Shown here: piece after piece, positions 1-7,248 of the stretch | Numbering within the stretch: position 1 is the stretch's first letter | Layout of the letters: every line of letters starts with the position of its first letter | Origin: Pirellulales bacterium | GTDB taxonomy: Bacteria; Planctomycetota; Planctomycetia; Pirellulales; Lacipirellulaceae | Assembly: GCA_022448265.1 (NCBI GenBank) | Contig: JAKVCC010000003.1 | Coordinates: 124,001 to 188,000, forward strand | Length of the DNA: 64,000 bases | Reading direction: 5' to 3' | The notes under the pieces: model-generated | What the model saw: only the letters and a program-made list of their open reading frames with translations | Database searches by the model: none | Told to the model about the DNA's origin: nothing | Position numbers and translations under genes: made by a program

Positions 1-520
1 CGGGCACGATTTCCAGTCGCACACCGGCCTCGGTCTCCAATACCGATTCGACATCGACCGGAGCGGTCGCGATTTGGGTACTGCGCCGGCCTAACAGATG
101 CCGCACCCGCCATTCAACGGCTAGCTCGGTAAGAGATTCGGGTGTCGCCGAAGAGCAGGCGCCGTCGTCTGCAGCGAACTCAGCTCCCACAAAGTCGGCC
201 AGCTCCGCGGCTGACTTCCGGTCGAGCGCGTGGCCATCTTCGGTACTCCACCACCACACCAGCGCCCCGCAGGGCGCTTCAGGGTCGGCATGCTTTTCAT
301 GCGCTATCGAGAGCATCTTTTCCCACAAGGGGGAACCTGGCACCAGCCCCAACACCTCGGCGACCAGCATTAGGGTTGATTCGCGGCGCCAAGGTGCGCG
401 GCGGCCCGACTCGATGGCACTAACGACTGATGCCCGCTCTCGGATCAAGGAGGCGAAGCTCCGCAAACCCAGTCCAGCGCGCAAGCGATAATGGCGTAAC
501 AGCGAACCGAATGATGTCAT
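1..520 (-). CDS. XRE-family regulator, probable ImmA/IrrE-type C-terminus (partial)
   Basis: An open frame runs on the minus strand from ATG at 520 off the left edge (173 codons visible). Residues about 5-60 form a Cro/CI-type helix-turn-helix: LLRHYRLRAGLGLRSFASLI, then a recognition helix ending in SAIESGRR, the usual 'xxIExGRR' signature. Around residue 80 it has a WWWSTEDGHALD stretch. The last visible residues, PVDVESVLETEAGVRLEIVP, resemble the start of ImmA/IrrE metallopeptidase domains; the HExxH motif would lie outside the window. Such proteins usually repress their own or neighbouring genes, and some cleave a partner repressor. It is divergent from carB. A near-perfect palindrome lies about 80 bp upstream. 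The HTH is well supported; the peptidase part is inferred from a short match. Confidence 0.75.
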   Translation of the reverse strand, partial: MTSFGSLLRHYRLRAGLGLRSFASLIRERASVVSAIESGRRAPWRRESTLMLVAEVLGLVPGSPLWEKMLSIAHEKHADPEAPCGALVWWWSTEDGHALDRKSAAELADFVGAEFAADDGACSSATPESLTELAVEWRVRHLLGRRSTQIATAPVDVESVLETEAGVRLEIVP

Positions 521-597
521 CGGCGAAACCCATCCTGGGCGGTTTTGGGTCGAGCGAGAGAGGATTCGACCGGCAGACTGCCCATGATAGCCGATCT

Positions 598-616
598 GTC
601 ATACCGCGCGTATGAC
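598..616. promoter_or_regulatory. palindromic operator candidate between XRE gene and carB
   Basis: GTCATAC-cgcgc-GTATGAC is a perfect 7+7 inverted repeat with a 5-base centre in the 219-bp divergent spacer, 78-96 bp before the XRE start and about 125 bp before carB. Its size and symmetry suit a dimeric HTH regulator. That it is the site for the adjacent XRE protein is inference. Confidence 0.45.
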
Positions 617-739
617 CTGAAATGTCGGCCACTTGAAGTCCTTGCCCTGGGCGAGCTACGATGGATCGATTTTAGACTTATTGGGTGAGATCCTTAAAAG
701 CGCCCATTCCATCTCTCTACGCGATCTGAAGTCCTACAA

Positions 740-3700
740 ATGGCCCGTCGAGACGACATTCACCGTATTTTGCTGATCGGATCCGGCCCTATCGTGATCG
801 GCCAGGCATGCGAATTTGATTACTCGGGCACCCAGGCTTGCAAGGCCTTGCGGGAAGAAGGTTACGAGGTGGTGCTCGTCAATTCCAATCCCGCCACGAT
901 CATGACCGATCCCTCGACGGCCGATCGCACGTATATCGAGCCGTTGACCTGGGAAATGGTGGCCAAGGTCATCGAAGCCGAGCGGCCCGACGCGCTGTTG
1001 CCGACTTTGGGCGGCCAAACGGGGCTCACTGTGGCGATGGATTTGGCGAAACACGGGGTCCTGGAAAAATTTGGCGTGGAAATGATCGGCGCGAATGCCG
1101 ACGTCATCGACAAAGCGGAAAGCCGCGAGCGATTCAAGCAGGCGATGGACCGAATTGGTTTGGAGGTTTGCCGCGGCAAGACAATATCCACTGTGGCCGA
1201 AGGCCGGGAGTGGATCGACGAAAATGGGTTGCCCGCGGTCGTACGCCCCAGCTTCACGATGGGGGGAAGCGGTTCTGCCATCGCCCACAACCGGGACGAT
1301 TTCGATGAACTGGTGCTACGCGGTTTGGACCAGTCGCCGACCAGCGAGGTGCTGATCGAAGAATCGATTATCGGCTGGAAAGAATATGAGATGGAGGTGA
1401 TGCGCGACGCAGATGATAACGTTGTGATCATCTGCTCGATCGAGAACTTTGATCCGATGGGGGTCCATACTGGCGACTCGATCACGGTTGCCCCCGCGCA
1501 AACACTGTCGGACAAAGAGTACCAGCGAATGCGGGATGCCAGTCTGGCGATTATCCGTGAGATTGGCGTCGAGACAGGTGGCTCGAATATTCAATTTGCG
1601 ACCCATCCTGACGATGGCCGCTTGATTGTGATCGAGATGAACCCCCGGGTAAGCCGCTCCAGTGCGCTGGCATCCAAGGCGACCGGTTTTCCGATCGCCA
1701 AAATTGCTGCCAAGTTGGCCGTCGGATATCGGCTGCACGAACTGCCCAACGATATCACACGAGAGACCACTGCCTGCTTTGAACCGTCCATCGACTACGT
1801 CGTCACGAAGGTCCCGCGCTTTGCCTTCGAAAAATTTCCGGAGGCGGACAATACTCTGATGACGCAAATGAAAAGCGTCGGCGAAACGATGGCTATTGGC
1901 AGCACGTTTAAGGAGTCGTTCCAAAAAGCGCTGCGCGGACTGGAGGTGGGCGCGCATGGCTTTGGTTCTGACAGCAATGACCTGTGGGGCACCGACGAGC
2001 AGCCCGACGAAGTAGAAATTCGTGCCAAGCTGTCGCGCCCTTGTCCCGAACGGGTCTGGTATCTCCGCTATGCGATGAAAAGTGGAATGACCATGGACCA
2101 GATCCACGCACTTACCCGGATTGACCCGTGGTTTCTGGACAACTTGTTAGAAATCGTCGAGACGGAAGAAATCCTGCGTGAGTGTCGCGACTGGGAAGGC
2201 GCTCCGCCCGAGTTGCTGCGCACGGCCAAACGGTTTGGTTTTTCCGACTGCCAACTGGCCCAAATTTTCGGCACGACTGAGGACAGGGTTCGCGATCACC
2301 GAATTAAATTGGGCATTGTTGCCAACTTCAAATCGGTGGACACGTGTGCGGCGGAGTTCGAAGCGTATACGCCGTATTTTTATTCGACGTACGAAGAAGA
2401 AGACGAAGTGCCGCCGAAAGGCGGGGGGCGCGCCTCGCAAGCCGTGCCCTTGAGGCGAATTATGATTCTTGGAGGCGGCCCGAATCGAATTGGTCAGGGT
2501 ATCGAGTTCGATTATTGTTGCTGTCATGCAAGTTTTGCGCTTCGTGAACTGGGGATTGAGTCGGTGATGGTCAACTCCAACCCGGAAACGGTTAGCACTG
2601 ACTACGATACGAGTGATTTGCTTTTCTTCGAACCACTTACCGTCGAGGACGTCCTCAATATTTGCGACCGTGTCAATCCGGACGGAGTTATCATCCAGTT
2701 TGGCGGGCAGACACCGCTTAACCTGGCCCGTGCGCTGCAAGATGCCGGGGTACCGATCATCGGCACTCGTGTCGAGGCGATCGAGGGCGCGGAGGATCGC
2801 GAGAAGTTCCAGCAGCTACTTCAGCATCTGGGCCTCCGGCAGCCTCCCAGCGGCATTGCCCGTACCATGGATCAAGCGCGCCGCATTGCCGAAGAAATTG
2901 GCTATCCACTGCTGGTGCGGCCGAGTTTTGTGCTGGGCGGTCGGGCCATGGAAATATGCTATGACAAAAGTCAGCTCGAAAAATTTGTGGCTGCGGCATT
3001 CGTGGCCGCACAGGGCCAGCCCGTCCTTCTCGATCGTTTTCTGGAGGGAGCGATCGAAGTCGACCTCGATGCAGTGTGCGATGGCACCGACGTGATTGTG
3101 CCGGGCATCATGCAGCACATCGAAGAAGCCGGCGTGCACTCTGGTGACTCGGCCTGCGCGATTCCGCCGTACAGTTTACCAGGGCCGGTCATCCAGGAGA
3201 TGCGCGCCGCCGCCGTAGCTATGGCCCGAGAGTTGGGCGTCGTGGGCTTAATGAACGTCCAGTTTGCGGTGAAGTGGGAGGAAAGAGAAGGCGCAAATAG
3301 CAAGGAGGCAGTGGTGGGTGAACGCGCGCTGCGCAACACAAAATTTCCGACGGTCTACGTCCTCGAGGTGAACCCTCGCGCGAGTCGTACGGTTCCGTTT
3401 GTTGCCAAGGCGACAGGGATGCCGGTCGCAAAAATTGCTGCCAAGGTAATGGCGGGGGTTTCGCTCGCTGAGCAGGGCATTACCGAAGATCCGATTCCTC
3501 ATCACGTGTCGGTTAAGGAAAGTGTTTTTCCCTTTATAAAATTTTCTGGTGTCGACATCGTGCTTGGTCCGGAGATGCGTTCGACAGGCGAGGTGATGGG
3601 CATTAGCTCTCGGTTTAGCATGGCGTTCGCCAAAAGCCAACTCGCCGCCGGTACTGTGCTGCCAAGTTCGGGCAACGTGTTTGTGAGTGTTGCTGAGAGG

Positions 3701-4111
3701 GCCAAGAGCCAGGCTGTCGATTTGGCCCGCCGGCTACATGCGCTCGACTACCCCCTGCTTGCCACCGAAGGCACCGCCGCAGTACTCACTGAGCAAAATA
3801 TTCCCTCGCGGCCGGTGAAAAAAATTCGTGAGGGGCATCCCAATTTGATAGATTATCTTGCCGATGGCGAAGTCGCGCTGGTCATGAATACTCCGCGCGG
3901 CAAGGGTGCGCGTACCGACGAGGGCCGCATTCGCGCCGCTGCCGTGCAAGCGGGCGTGCCATGCCTCACCACGATCGAAGCAGCGACCGCAGCGGTGATG
4001 GCTATGGAAGCATTGCGCGAAGAAGACATGCAAGTGCAAGCGATACAAGATCGTTTTGTCACTACAGTTCGCTCGGCGGGCACCGCCGATCAGGACCGCG
4101 GCCAGAATTGA
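740..4111 (+). CDS. carB: carbamoyl-phosphate synthase large subunit
   Basis: It makes carbamoyl phosphate from bicarbonate, ammonia (from the CarA glutaminase) and two ATP, for pyrimidine and arginine synthesis in the cytoplasm. The 1123 residues show the family's duplicated layout: N-terminal ATP-grasp half (about 1-400; [38 protein letters not shown]), oligomerisation region (about 400-560), second ATP-grasp half (from about 575; [37 protein letters not shown]) and an MGS-like allosteric domain (about 970-1100). It is about 50 residues longer than the E. coli protein. Part of this is an insert at about residues 845-868 in the second ATP-grasp, just before the metal-binding EVNPR motif. No carA is next to it. 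ATG start; no strong ribosome-binding site seen. Confidence 0.97.
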   Translation: MARRDDIHRILLIGSGPIVIGQACEFDYSGTQACKALREEGYEVVLVNSNPATIMTDPSTADRTYIEPLTWEMVAKVIEAERPDALLPTLGGQTGLTVAMDLAKHGVLEKFGVEMIGANADVIDKAESRERFKQAMDRIGLEVCRGKTISTVAEGREWIDENGLPAVVRPSFTMGGSGSAIAHNRDDFDELVLRGLDQSPTSEVLIEESIIGWKEYEMEVMRDADDNVVIICSIENFDPMGVHTGDSITVAPAQTLSDKEYQRMRDASLAIIREIGVETGGSNIQFATHPDDGRLIVIEMNPRVSRSSALASKATGFPIAKIAAKLAVGYRLHELPNDITRETTACFEPSIDYVVTKVPRFAFEKFPEADNTLMTQMKSVGETMAIGSTFKESFQKALRGLEVGAHGFGSDSNDLWGTDEQPDEVEIRAKLSRPCPERVWYLRYAMKSGMTMDQIHALTRIDPWFLDNLLEIVETEEILRECRDWEGAPPELLRTAKRFGFSDCQLAQIFGTTEDRVRDHRIKLGIVANFKSVDTCAAEFEAYTPYFYSTYEEEDEVPPKGGGRASQAVPLRRIMILGGGPNRIGQGIEFDYCCCHASFALRELGIESVMVNSNPETVSTDYDTSDLLFFEPLTVEDVLNICDRVNPDGVIIQFGGQTPLNLARALQDAGVPIIGTRVEAIEGAEDREKFQQLLQHLGLRQPPSGIARTMDQARRIAEEIGYPLLVRPSFVLGGRAMEICYDKSQLEKFVAAAFVAAQGQPVLLDRFLEGAIEVDLDAVCDGTDVIVPGIMQHIEEAGVHSGDSACAIPPYSLPGPVIQEMRAAAVAMARELGVVGLMNVQFAVKWEEREGANSKEAVVGERALRNTKFPTVYVLEVNPRASRTVPFVAKATGMPVAKIAAKVMAGVSLAEQGITEDPIPHHVSVKESVFPFIKFSGVDIVLGPEMRSTGEVMGISSRFSMAFAKSQLAAGTVLPSSGNVFVSVAERAKSQAVDLARRLHALDYPLLATEGTAAVLTEQNIPSRPVKKIREGHPNLIDYLADGEVALVMNTPRGKGARTDEGRIRAAAVQAGVPCLTTIEAATAAVMAMEALREEDMQVQAIQDRFVTTVRSAGTADQDRGQN

Positions 4112-4134
4112 TTCATTGGCACACACTGCCACAC

Positions 4135-4174
4135 TGCGCTCCTGTTCGCACCCTTGCGCTCCTGTTCCCACCTT
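4135..4174. repeat. tandem 20-bp direct repeat
   Basis: Two adjacent 20-base units, both starting TGCGCTCCTGTTC, lie just after the carB stop and match at 18 of 20 positions. They fall in a non-coding gap of about 230 bp. No function can be read from them. Confidence 0.6.
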
Positions 4175-4338
4175 TTTCTGTCTAACGGCATCGCATTCGG
4201 TCGCATGCGCCGGTTTCACCCGTTGTGGGGCGCCGCGGAAGAAAACGGCAGGCAAACCGGATAGCAGCGGGCAACGATTTCGTTCCCGGACAATCGCCCT
4301 TCTCATGGCGGACTTCGGTGCCTATCATCCGCCCCATC

Positions 4339-4770
4339 ATGGAGTGGAACTTGGGCAGCAACGTATCCGATGTGCTATCACTGGGGCCGCGCACCTCTGC
4401 CAAGCTTTTGCGGTTGGGTGTACAGAGCGTCGCACATTTGCTCGCCGCCAAGCCTCATTTGCTGAGCGTGCGCATGGCCGATGCGCGCATCACTTGGAAA
4501 ATGGTTGCATGCTGGCAGCGCGAAACGCGACTGCGGGTGGACCTGCCCGAATTAAACGCAGGCGCCGCTAGGATTCTGGCCATGGCGGAGTTTTCTAGTC
4601 CGACAAAAATCGCCCGCTCTTCGCCGACGGAACTGGTCACAGCGCTGGAGCGGCTGGATGAAGAGCAAAGAGAGTGGGCCGGTTGGGCGCCCAGCAGGAT
4701 CCCCGACTTTGGCGAGGTAAGCCGCTGGATTGCAATCGCGCAAGACAAGATCGGCCATCACGCGGCATGA
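4339..4770 (+). CDS. DUF4332-like helix-hairpin-helix protein
   Basis: A 143-residue protein of unknown function. Residues about 8-35 (VSDVLSLGPRTSAKLLRLGV followed by SVAHLLAAKP) look like the helix-hairpin-helix 'GP-x-A-x-L-x-x-x-G-V' unit of DUF4332 proteins. The following helix (ARITWKMVACWQRETRL) and the C-terminal PDFGEVSRWIAIA also fit the family layout known from planctomycetes. Such modules may bind nucleic acid, but no activity is established. The frame is open back to a GTG at 4225; I chose ATG 4339 because similarity begins at once after it and the upstream residues look non-coding. No signal peptide or membrane segment. It follows carB in the same direction after a 227-bp gap, so co-transcription is uncertain. 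Confidence 0.65.
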   Translation: MEWNLGSNVSDVLSLGPRTSAKLLRLGVQSVAHLLAAKPHLLSVRMADARITWKMVACWQRETRLRVDLPELNAGAARILAMAEFSSPTKIARSSPTELVTALERLDEEQREWAGWAPSRIPDFGEVSRWIAIAQDKIGHHAA

Positions 4771-4979
4771 TGCTAGCAGAAAGCAAAGGTGCAACCACTA
4801 CATTTTTGGTGTTGCTGCGCGCGACACACTAGCACCAGTGCCCGACTCGCCATTTGGACAAAGAGAGTTGGGGGAACTTGGCGCCGCCTGCTAGTTCCAA
4901 ATAGTGTTGGGAATAATCGCAGTGCGCGCAAGAAATGTAGTACGGATAAAAAAATTATCAGCTCCACCCCGAACCGACC

Positions 4980-5008
4980 TTGACCAAGTTTTTGGCCTAC
5001 CGTATTCT
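4980..5008 (+). promoter_or_regulatory. sigma-70 type promoter candidate
   Basis: TTGACC (4980-4985), a 17-bp spacer, then TATTCT (5003-5008). Transcription would start near 5015, about 60 bases before the first of a group of stem-loops and far from the next gene. Prediction from consensus only. Confidence 0.4.
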
Positions 5009-5071
5009 CCCCGCACCACGAACGAAACAAACACGATTTCGGATGCAAGGAAATAACAATCGGAGCCACGT

Positions 5072-5316
5072 GGTTGGGTCAGCTTTGGAATCGAAGAGTT
5101 GACCCCGGAGCGGTTGGAGCAGGCACGGAAGCCGCCCACCCGCTGCGATACACTCCCCCGGTCGCCTGCTCGACACACTTGGCGACCGACGGTACGCAAG
5201 CGCCGGAGCGCTTTCGTCCAATCGCTCCCGGAAAGGTAACAACGTCCTTTGCCCCCCTGGGACGCGTGCCTTTCTGGGAGCATTTTTTATGCGCCCAGCG
5301 GGTGGTCGGCCCAACC
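5072..5316 (+). ncRNA. candidate structured non-coding RNA
   Basis: Four stem-loops follow one another: 5076-5105 (11 pairs including wobbles, 8-base loop), 5159-5188 (CGGTCGCC/GGCGACCG), 5198-5213 (AAGCGC-cgga-GCGCTT) and 5274-5298 (CTGGGAGCAT-ttttt-ATGCGCCCAG, one mismatch). GGTTGGG at 5072-5078 could also pair with CCCAACC at 5310-5316 and close the whole element, but this competes with the first stem. A promoter-like sequence lies upstream. No terminator U-tract follows the last stem, and the motifs of RNase P RNA, tmRNA and SRP RNA are not visible. It may be a small RNA or just structured spacer; strand and ends are uncertain. Confidence 0.3.
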
Positions 5317-5321
5317 TCGCG

Positions 5322-5350
5322 TTGTTTGCTAAACCCTTGCGGCTTACAAT
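5322..5350 (+). promoter_or_regulatory. promoter candidate for kdsD-kdsC
   Basis: TTGTTT (5322-5327), 17-bp spacer, TACAAT (5345-5350). The predicted start near 5357 leaves a leader of about 120 bases before kdsD. Confidence 0.45.
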
Positions 5351-5475
5351 CAACGAGAACCAGTTTTAAAACCTATGCTTGGGTCGCAATCGTCGGGGGT
5401 CTTGCTGCCGATGAATGGTTTTGAAATCGGCTCTAGCCTGTTCATCCAGCAACGCGTGTCAAGGAAGACCAACTG

Positions 5476-6567
5476 ATGAACTCATCTACTGCTCGCCGTA
5501 CCCAATCGTCGCAGTTGCCGCTATCAGAAGGCGAAGTCCTGCAACTTGGCCGCGAAGTGATTTGCGCGGAAGCGCGGGCACTAGCGGGTCTCGTGGGGCA
5601 GCTCGATTCGAGTTTTTTCCATGCGGTGGGACTCCTTTATCGCCTGCGTGGCAACTTGATTGTTACGGGCATGGGCAAGGCGGGACTGATCGGCAATAAG
5701 CTGACCGCCACGTTTGCCTCGACCGGGACACGGGCTCATTTTTTGCACCCCGGCGAAGCAATCCATGGCGATTTAGGTCGTGTACACGTAGACGACGTCG
5801 TTCTCTTGATTTCGCAAAGTGGCGAGACGGAGGAAGTGTTGCAGCTCTTGCCTGCACTGGGCCAGATGGGTGTGCCCCTGCTGGCCATCACGGCGAGCCC
5901 GCACAGCACCTTGGGTCGCAAGGCGGATGTCACTATCGAATTGGGAAAACTGAAAGAGGCTTGCTCGCTTGGTCTGGCACCAAGTACGAGTACCACCGCG
6001 ATGCTCGCTGTTGGAGATGCGTTGGCGCTGGTTGTAAGCCGATTGAAGGGATTTGCCGCGGAGGATTTCGCACAATTTCATCCGGGTGGCTCGCTGGGAC
6101 GAGATCTTAGTCACGTAGAAGATCATATGCGGAACCTGGAGGCATGCCGCCTGACAGGGGCGGACAGGACGATTCGCCAAGTACTCGTCGACTGCACCAA
6201 GCTAGGCCGGCGGTCTGGAGCGATCATGCTCACCTATGCCGACGGCCGACTTGCCGGGCTCTTTACCGATAGCGACCTGGTACGCTTAATCGAAAGCCGC
6301 CAGGAGTCTGCCCTCGACCGCCCGGTGAGCGAAACAATGATCACCACGCCGACTACTGTATCGGTTGGGGACAAGATGAGCGTGGCCATAGAAATCTTAG
6401 CAGGTCGGAAGATTAGCGAACTGCCGGTGATCGACCCGGCTGGTAAGCCCGTGGGTCTGATCGACGTCACCGACGTTCTAAGCCTGATGCCCGAACCAAC
6501 CTTGGTCGCAGACGAGAGGCCAACGATGCGTTTGTTTCCCACAGAACGAGATAATGGCGCTGGATGA
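5476..6567 (+). CDS. kdsD: arabinose-5-phosphate isomerase (KdsD/KpsF family)
   Basis: It interconverts ribulose 5-phosphate and arabinose 5-phosphate, the first step toward Kdo, a core sugar of lipopolysaccharide. The 363 residues show a SIS sugar-isomerase domain (about 40-180: VTGMGKAGLIGNKLTATFAS, SQSGETEE, HPGEAIHGDLG and a later QFHPGGSLGRDL) and two CBS domains (about 215-270 and 280-340), the normal length and order of the family. ATG 5476 is preceded by AAGGAAG at a good distance. Its stop overlaps the kdsC start by four bases (ATGA), so the two are almost certainly translated together. The neighbouring Kdo phosphatase supports the LPS role. Confidence 0.95.
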   Translation: MNSSTARRTQSSQLPLSEGEVLQLGREVICAEARALAGLVGQLDSSFFHAVGLLYRLRGNLIVTGMGKAGLIGNKLTATFASTGTRAHFLHPGEAIHGDLGRVHVDDVVLLISQSGETEEVLQLLPALGQMGVPLLAITASPHSTLGRKADVTIELGKLKEACSLGLAPSTSTTAMLAVGDALALVVSRLKGFAAEDFAQFHPGGSLGRDLSHVEDHMRNLEACRLTGADRTIRQVLVDCTKLGRRSGAIMLTYADGRLAGLFTDSDLVRLIESRQESALDRPVSETMITTPTTVSVGDKMSVAIEILAGRKISELPVIDPAGKPVGLIDVTDVLSLMPEPTLVADERPTMRLFPTERDNGAG

Positions 6568-7085
6568 ACCTCGCCCAAAAATGTGAGCAGATCCGTTTGA
6601 TATTAACGGACGTTGACGGTGTCTTGACCGACGGGCGAGTGATCATCGACAACGAAGGCGTCGAATCCAAAGAGTTTAACATCCGCGACGGCCAGGGCAT
6701 TCGCCTCTGGCAGCAATCGGGTGGACGTTGGGGAATCATAACGGGTCGTAGCTCGCAAGTGGTGCAGATTCGGGCAGCGGAACTGGGTATCGAGATTGTC
6801 GAACAAGGGGTTGCCGACAAATGGGCTGCTGCCCAATCGATTTGCGAGCAATTGCAATTGAAGCTGTCGCAAGTTTGTTTCATCGGCGATGACTTGCCTG
6901 ATTGGCCCGTCATCAAACAAGCCGGTCTGGGTGTCGCTGTCGCCGACGCTGCCGAAGAGCTCCGCCAAGATGCCGATTACGTCACGAGCCAACGTGGAGG
7001 CGATGGTGCCGTCCGCGAAGTGGTCGAAGTCCTGCTAAAAAACACCAACCGCTGGAAATCCGTCCTGGACCATTATGCAGTGTGA
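6564..7085 (+). CDS. kdsC: 3-deoxy-D-manno-octulosonate 8-phosphate phosphatase
   Basis: A small HAD-family phosphatase that removes phosphate from Kdo-8-phosphate to give free Kdo. The 173 residues match the family's size (no cap domain). Motif I is LTDVDGVLTDG (catalytic D16 and D18), motif II lies in GIITGRSS, and motif III/IV is GDDLPDWPVIKQAGLGVAVADA. It overlaps kdsD by 4 bases. The Kdo-8-P synthase and CMP-Kdo synthetase genes are not in the window. Confidence 0.95.
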   Translation: MNLAQKCEQIRLILTDVDGVLTDGRVIIDNEGVESKEFNIRDGQGIRLWQQSGGRWGIITGRSSQVVQIRAAELGIEIVEQGVADKWAAAQSICEQLQLKLSQVCFIGDDLPDWPVIKQAGLGVAVADAAEELRQDADYVTSQRGGDGAVREVVEVLLKNTNRWKSVLDHYAV

Positions 7086-7248
7086 TTCGCATGAGCAGAG
7101 GGAGCCGCAGATGTGTGCCGTTAAACCTGCAATTATGGGATTGGTAGTCGTGGTCGGGTCGTTGTTTGCCGACTGACTATCGGCTGCATCCACTTACCAA
7201 CTGCATGACCGCAGATTTCCTATTCTTTTTTAACCTTTCCGTTTCTGC

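Larger units (their letters stand above)
4771..5475. other. 705-bp non-coding gap before kdsD
   Basis: No convincing coding frame is present: the open frames here are short, overlap each other on both strands and carry no recognisable motif. The gap holds two promoter-like sequences (4980-5008 and 5322-5350) and several stem-loops between 5076 and 5298, listed separately. Confidence 0.6.

Noticed and set aside
142-423. 93-residue open frame on the plus strand at the left edge
   Set aside because: It lies wholly opposite the XRE regulator frame, which has a recognisable HTH; the plus frame is an Arg/Pro-rich shadow.
5274-5298. Stem-loop as an intrinsic terminator
   Set aside because: The T-run is in the loop, and no U-tract follows the stem on either strand.
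4997-5424. Open frames on both strands before kdsD (116 and 118 residues)
   Set aside because: They overlap each other, lack any known motif and have compositions like random frames of GC-rich DNA.
4771-5475. RNase P RNA, tmRNA or SRP RNA in the gap before kdsD
   Set aside because: The conserved sequence blocks of these RNAs are not present.
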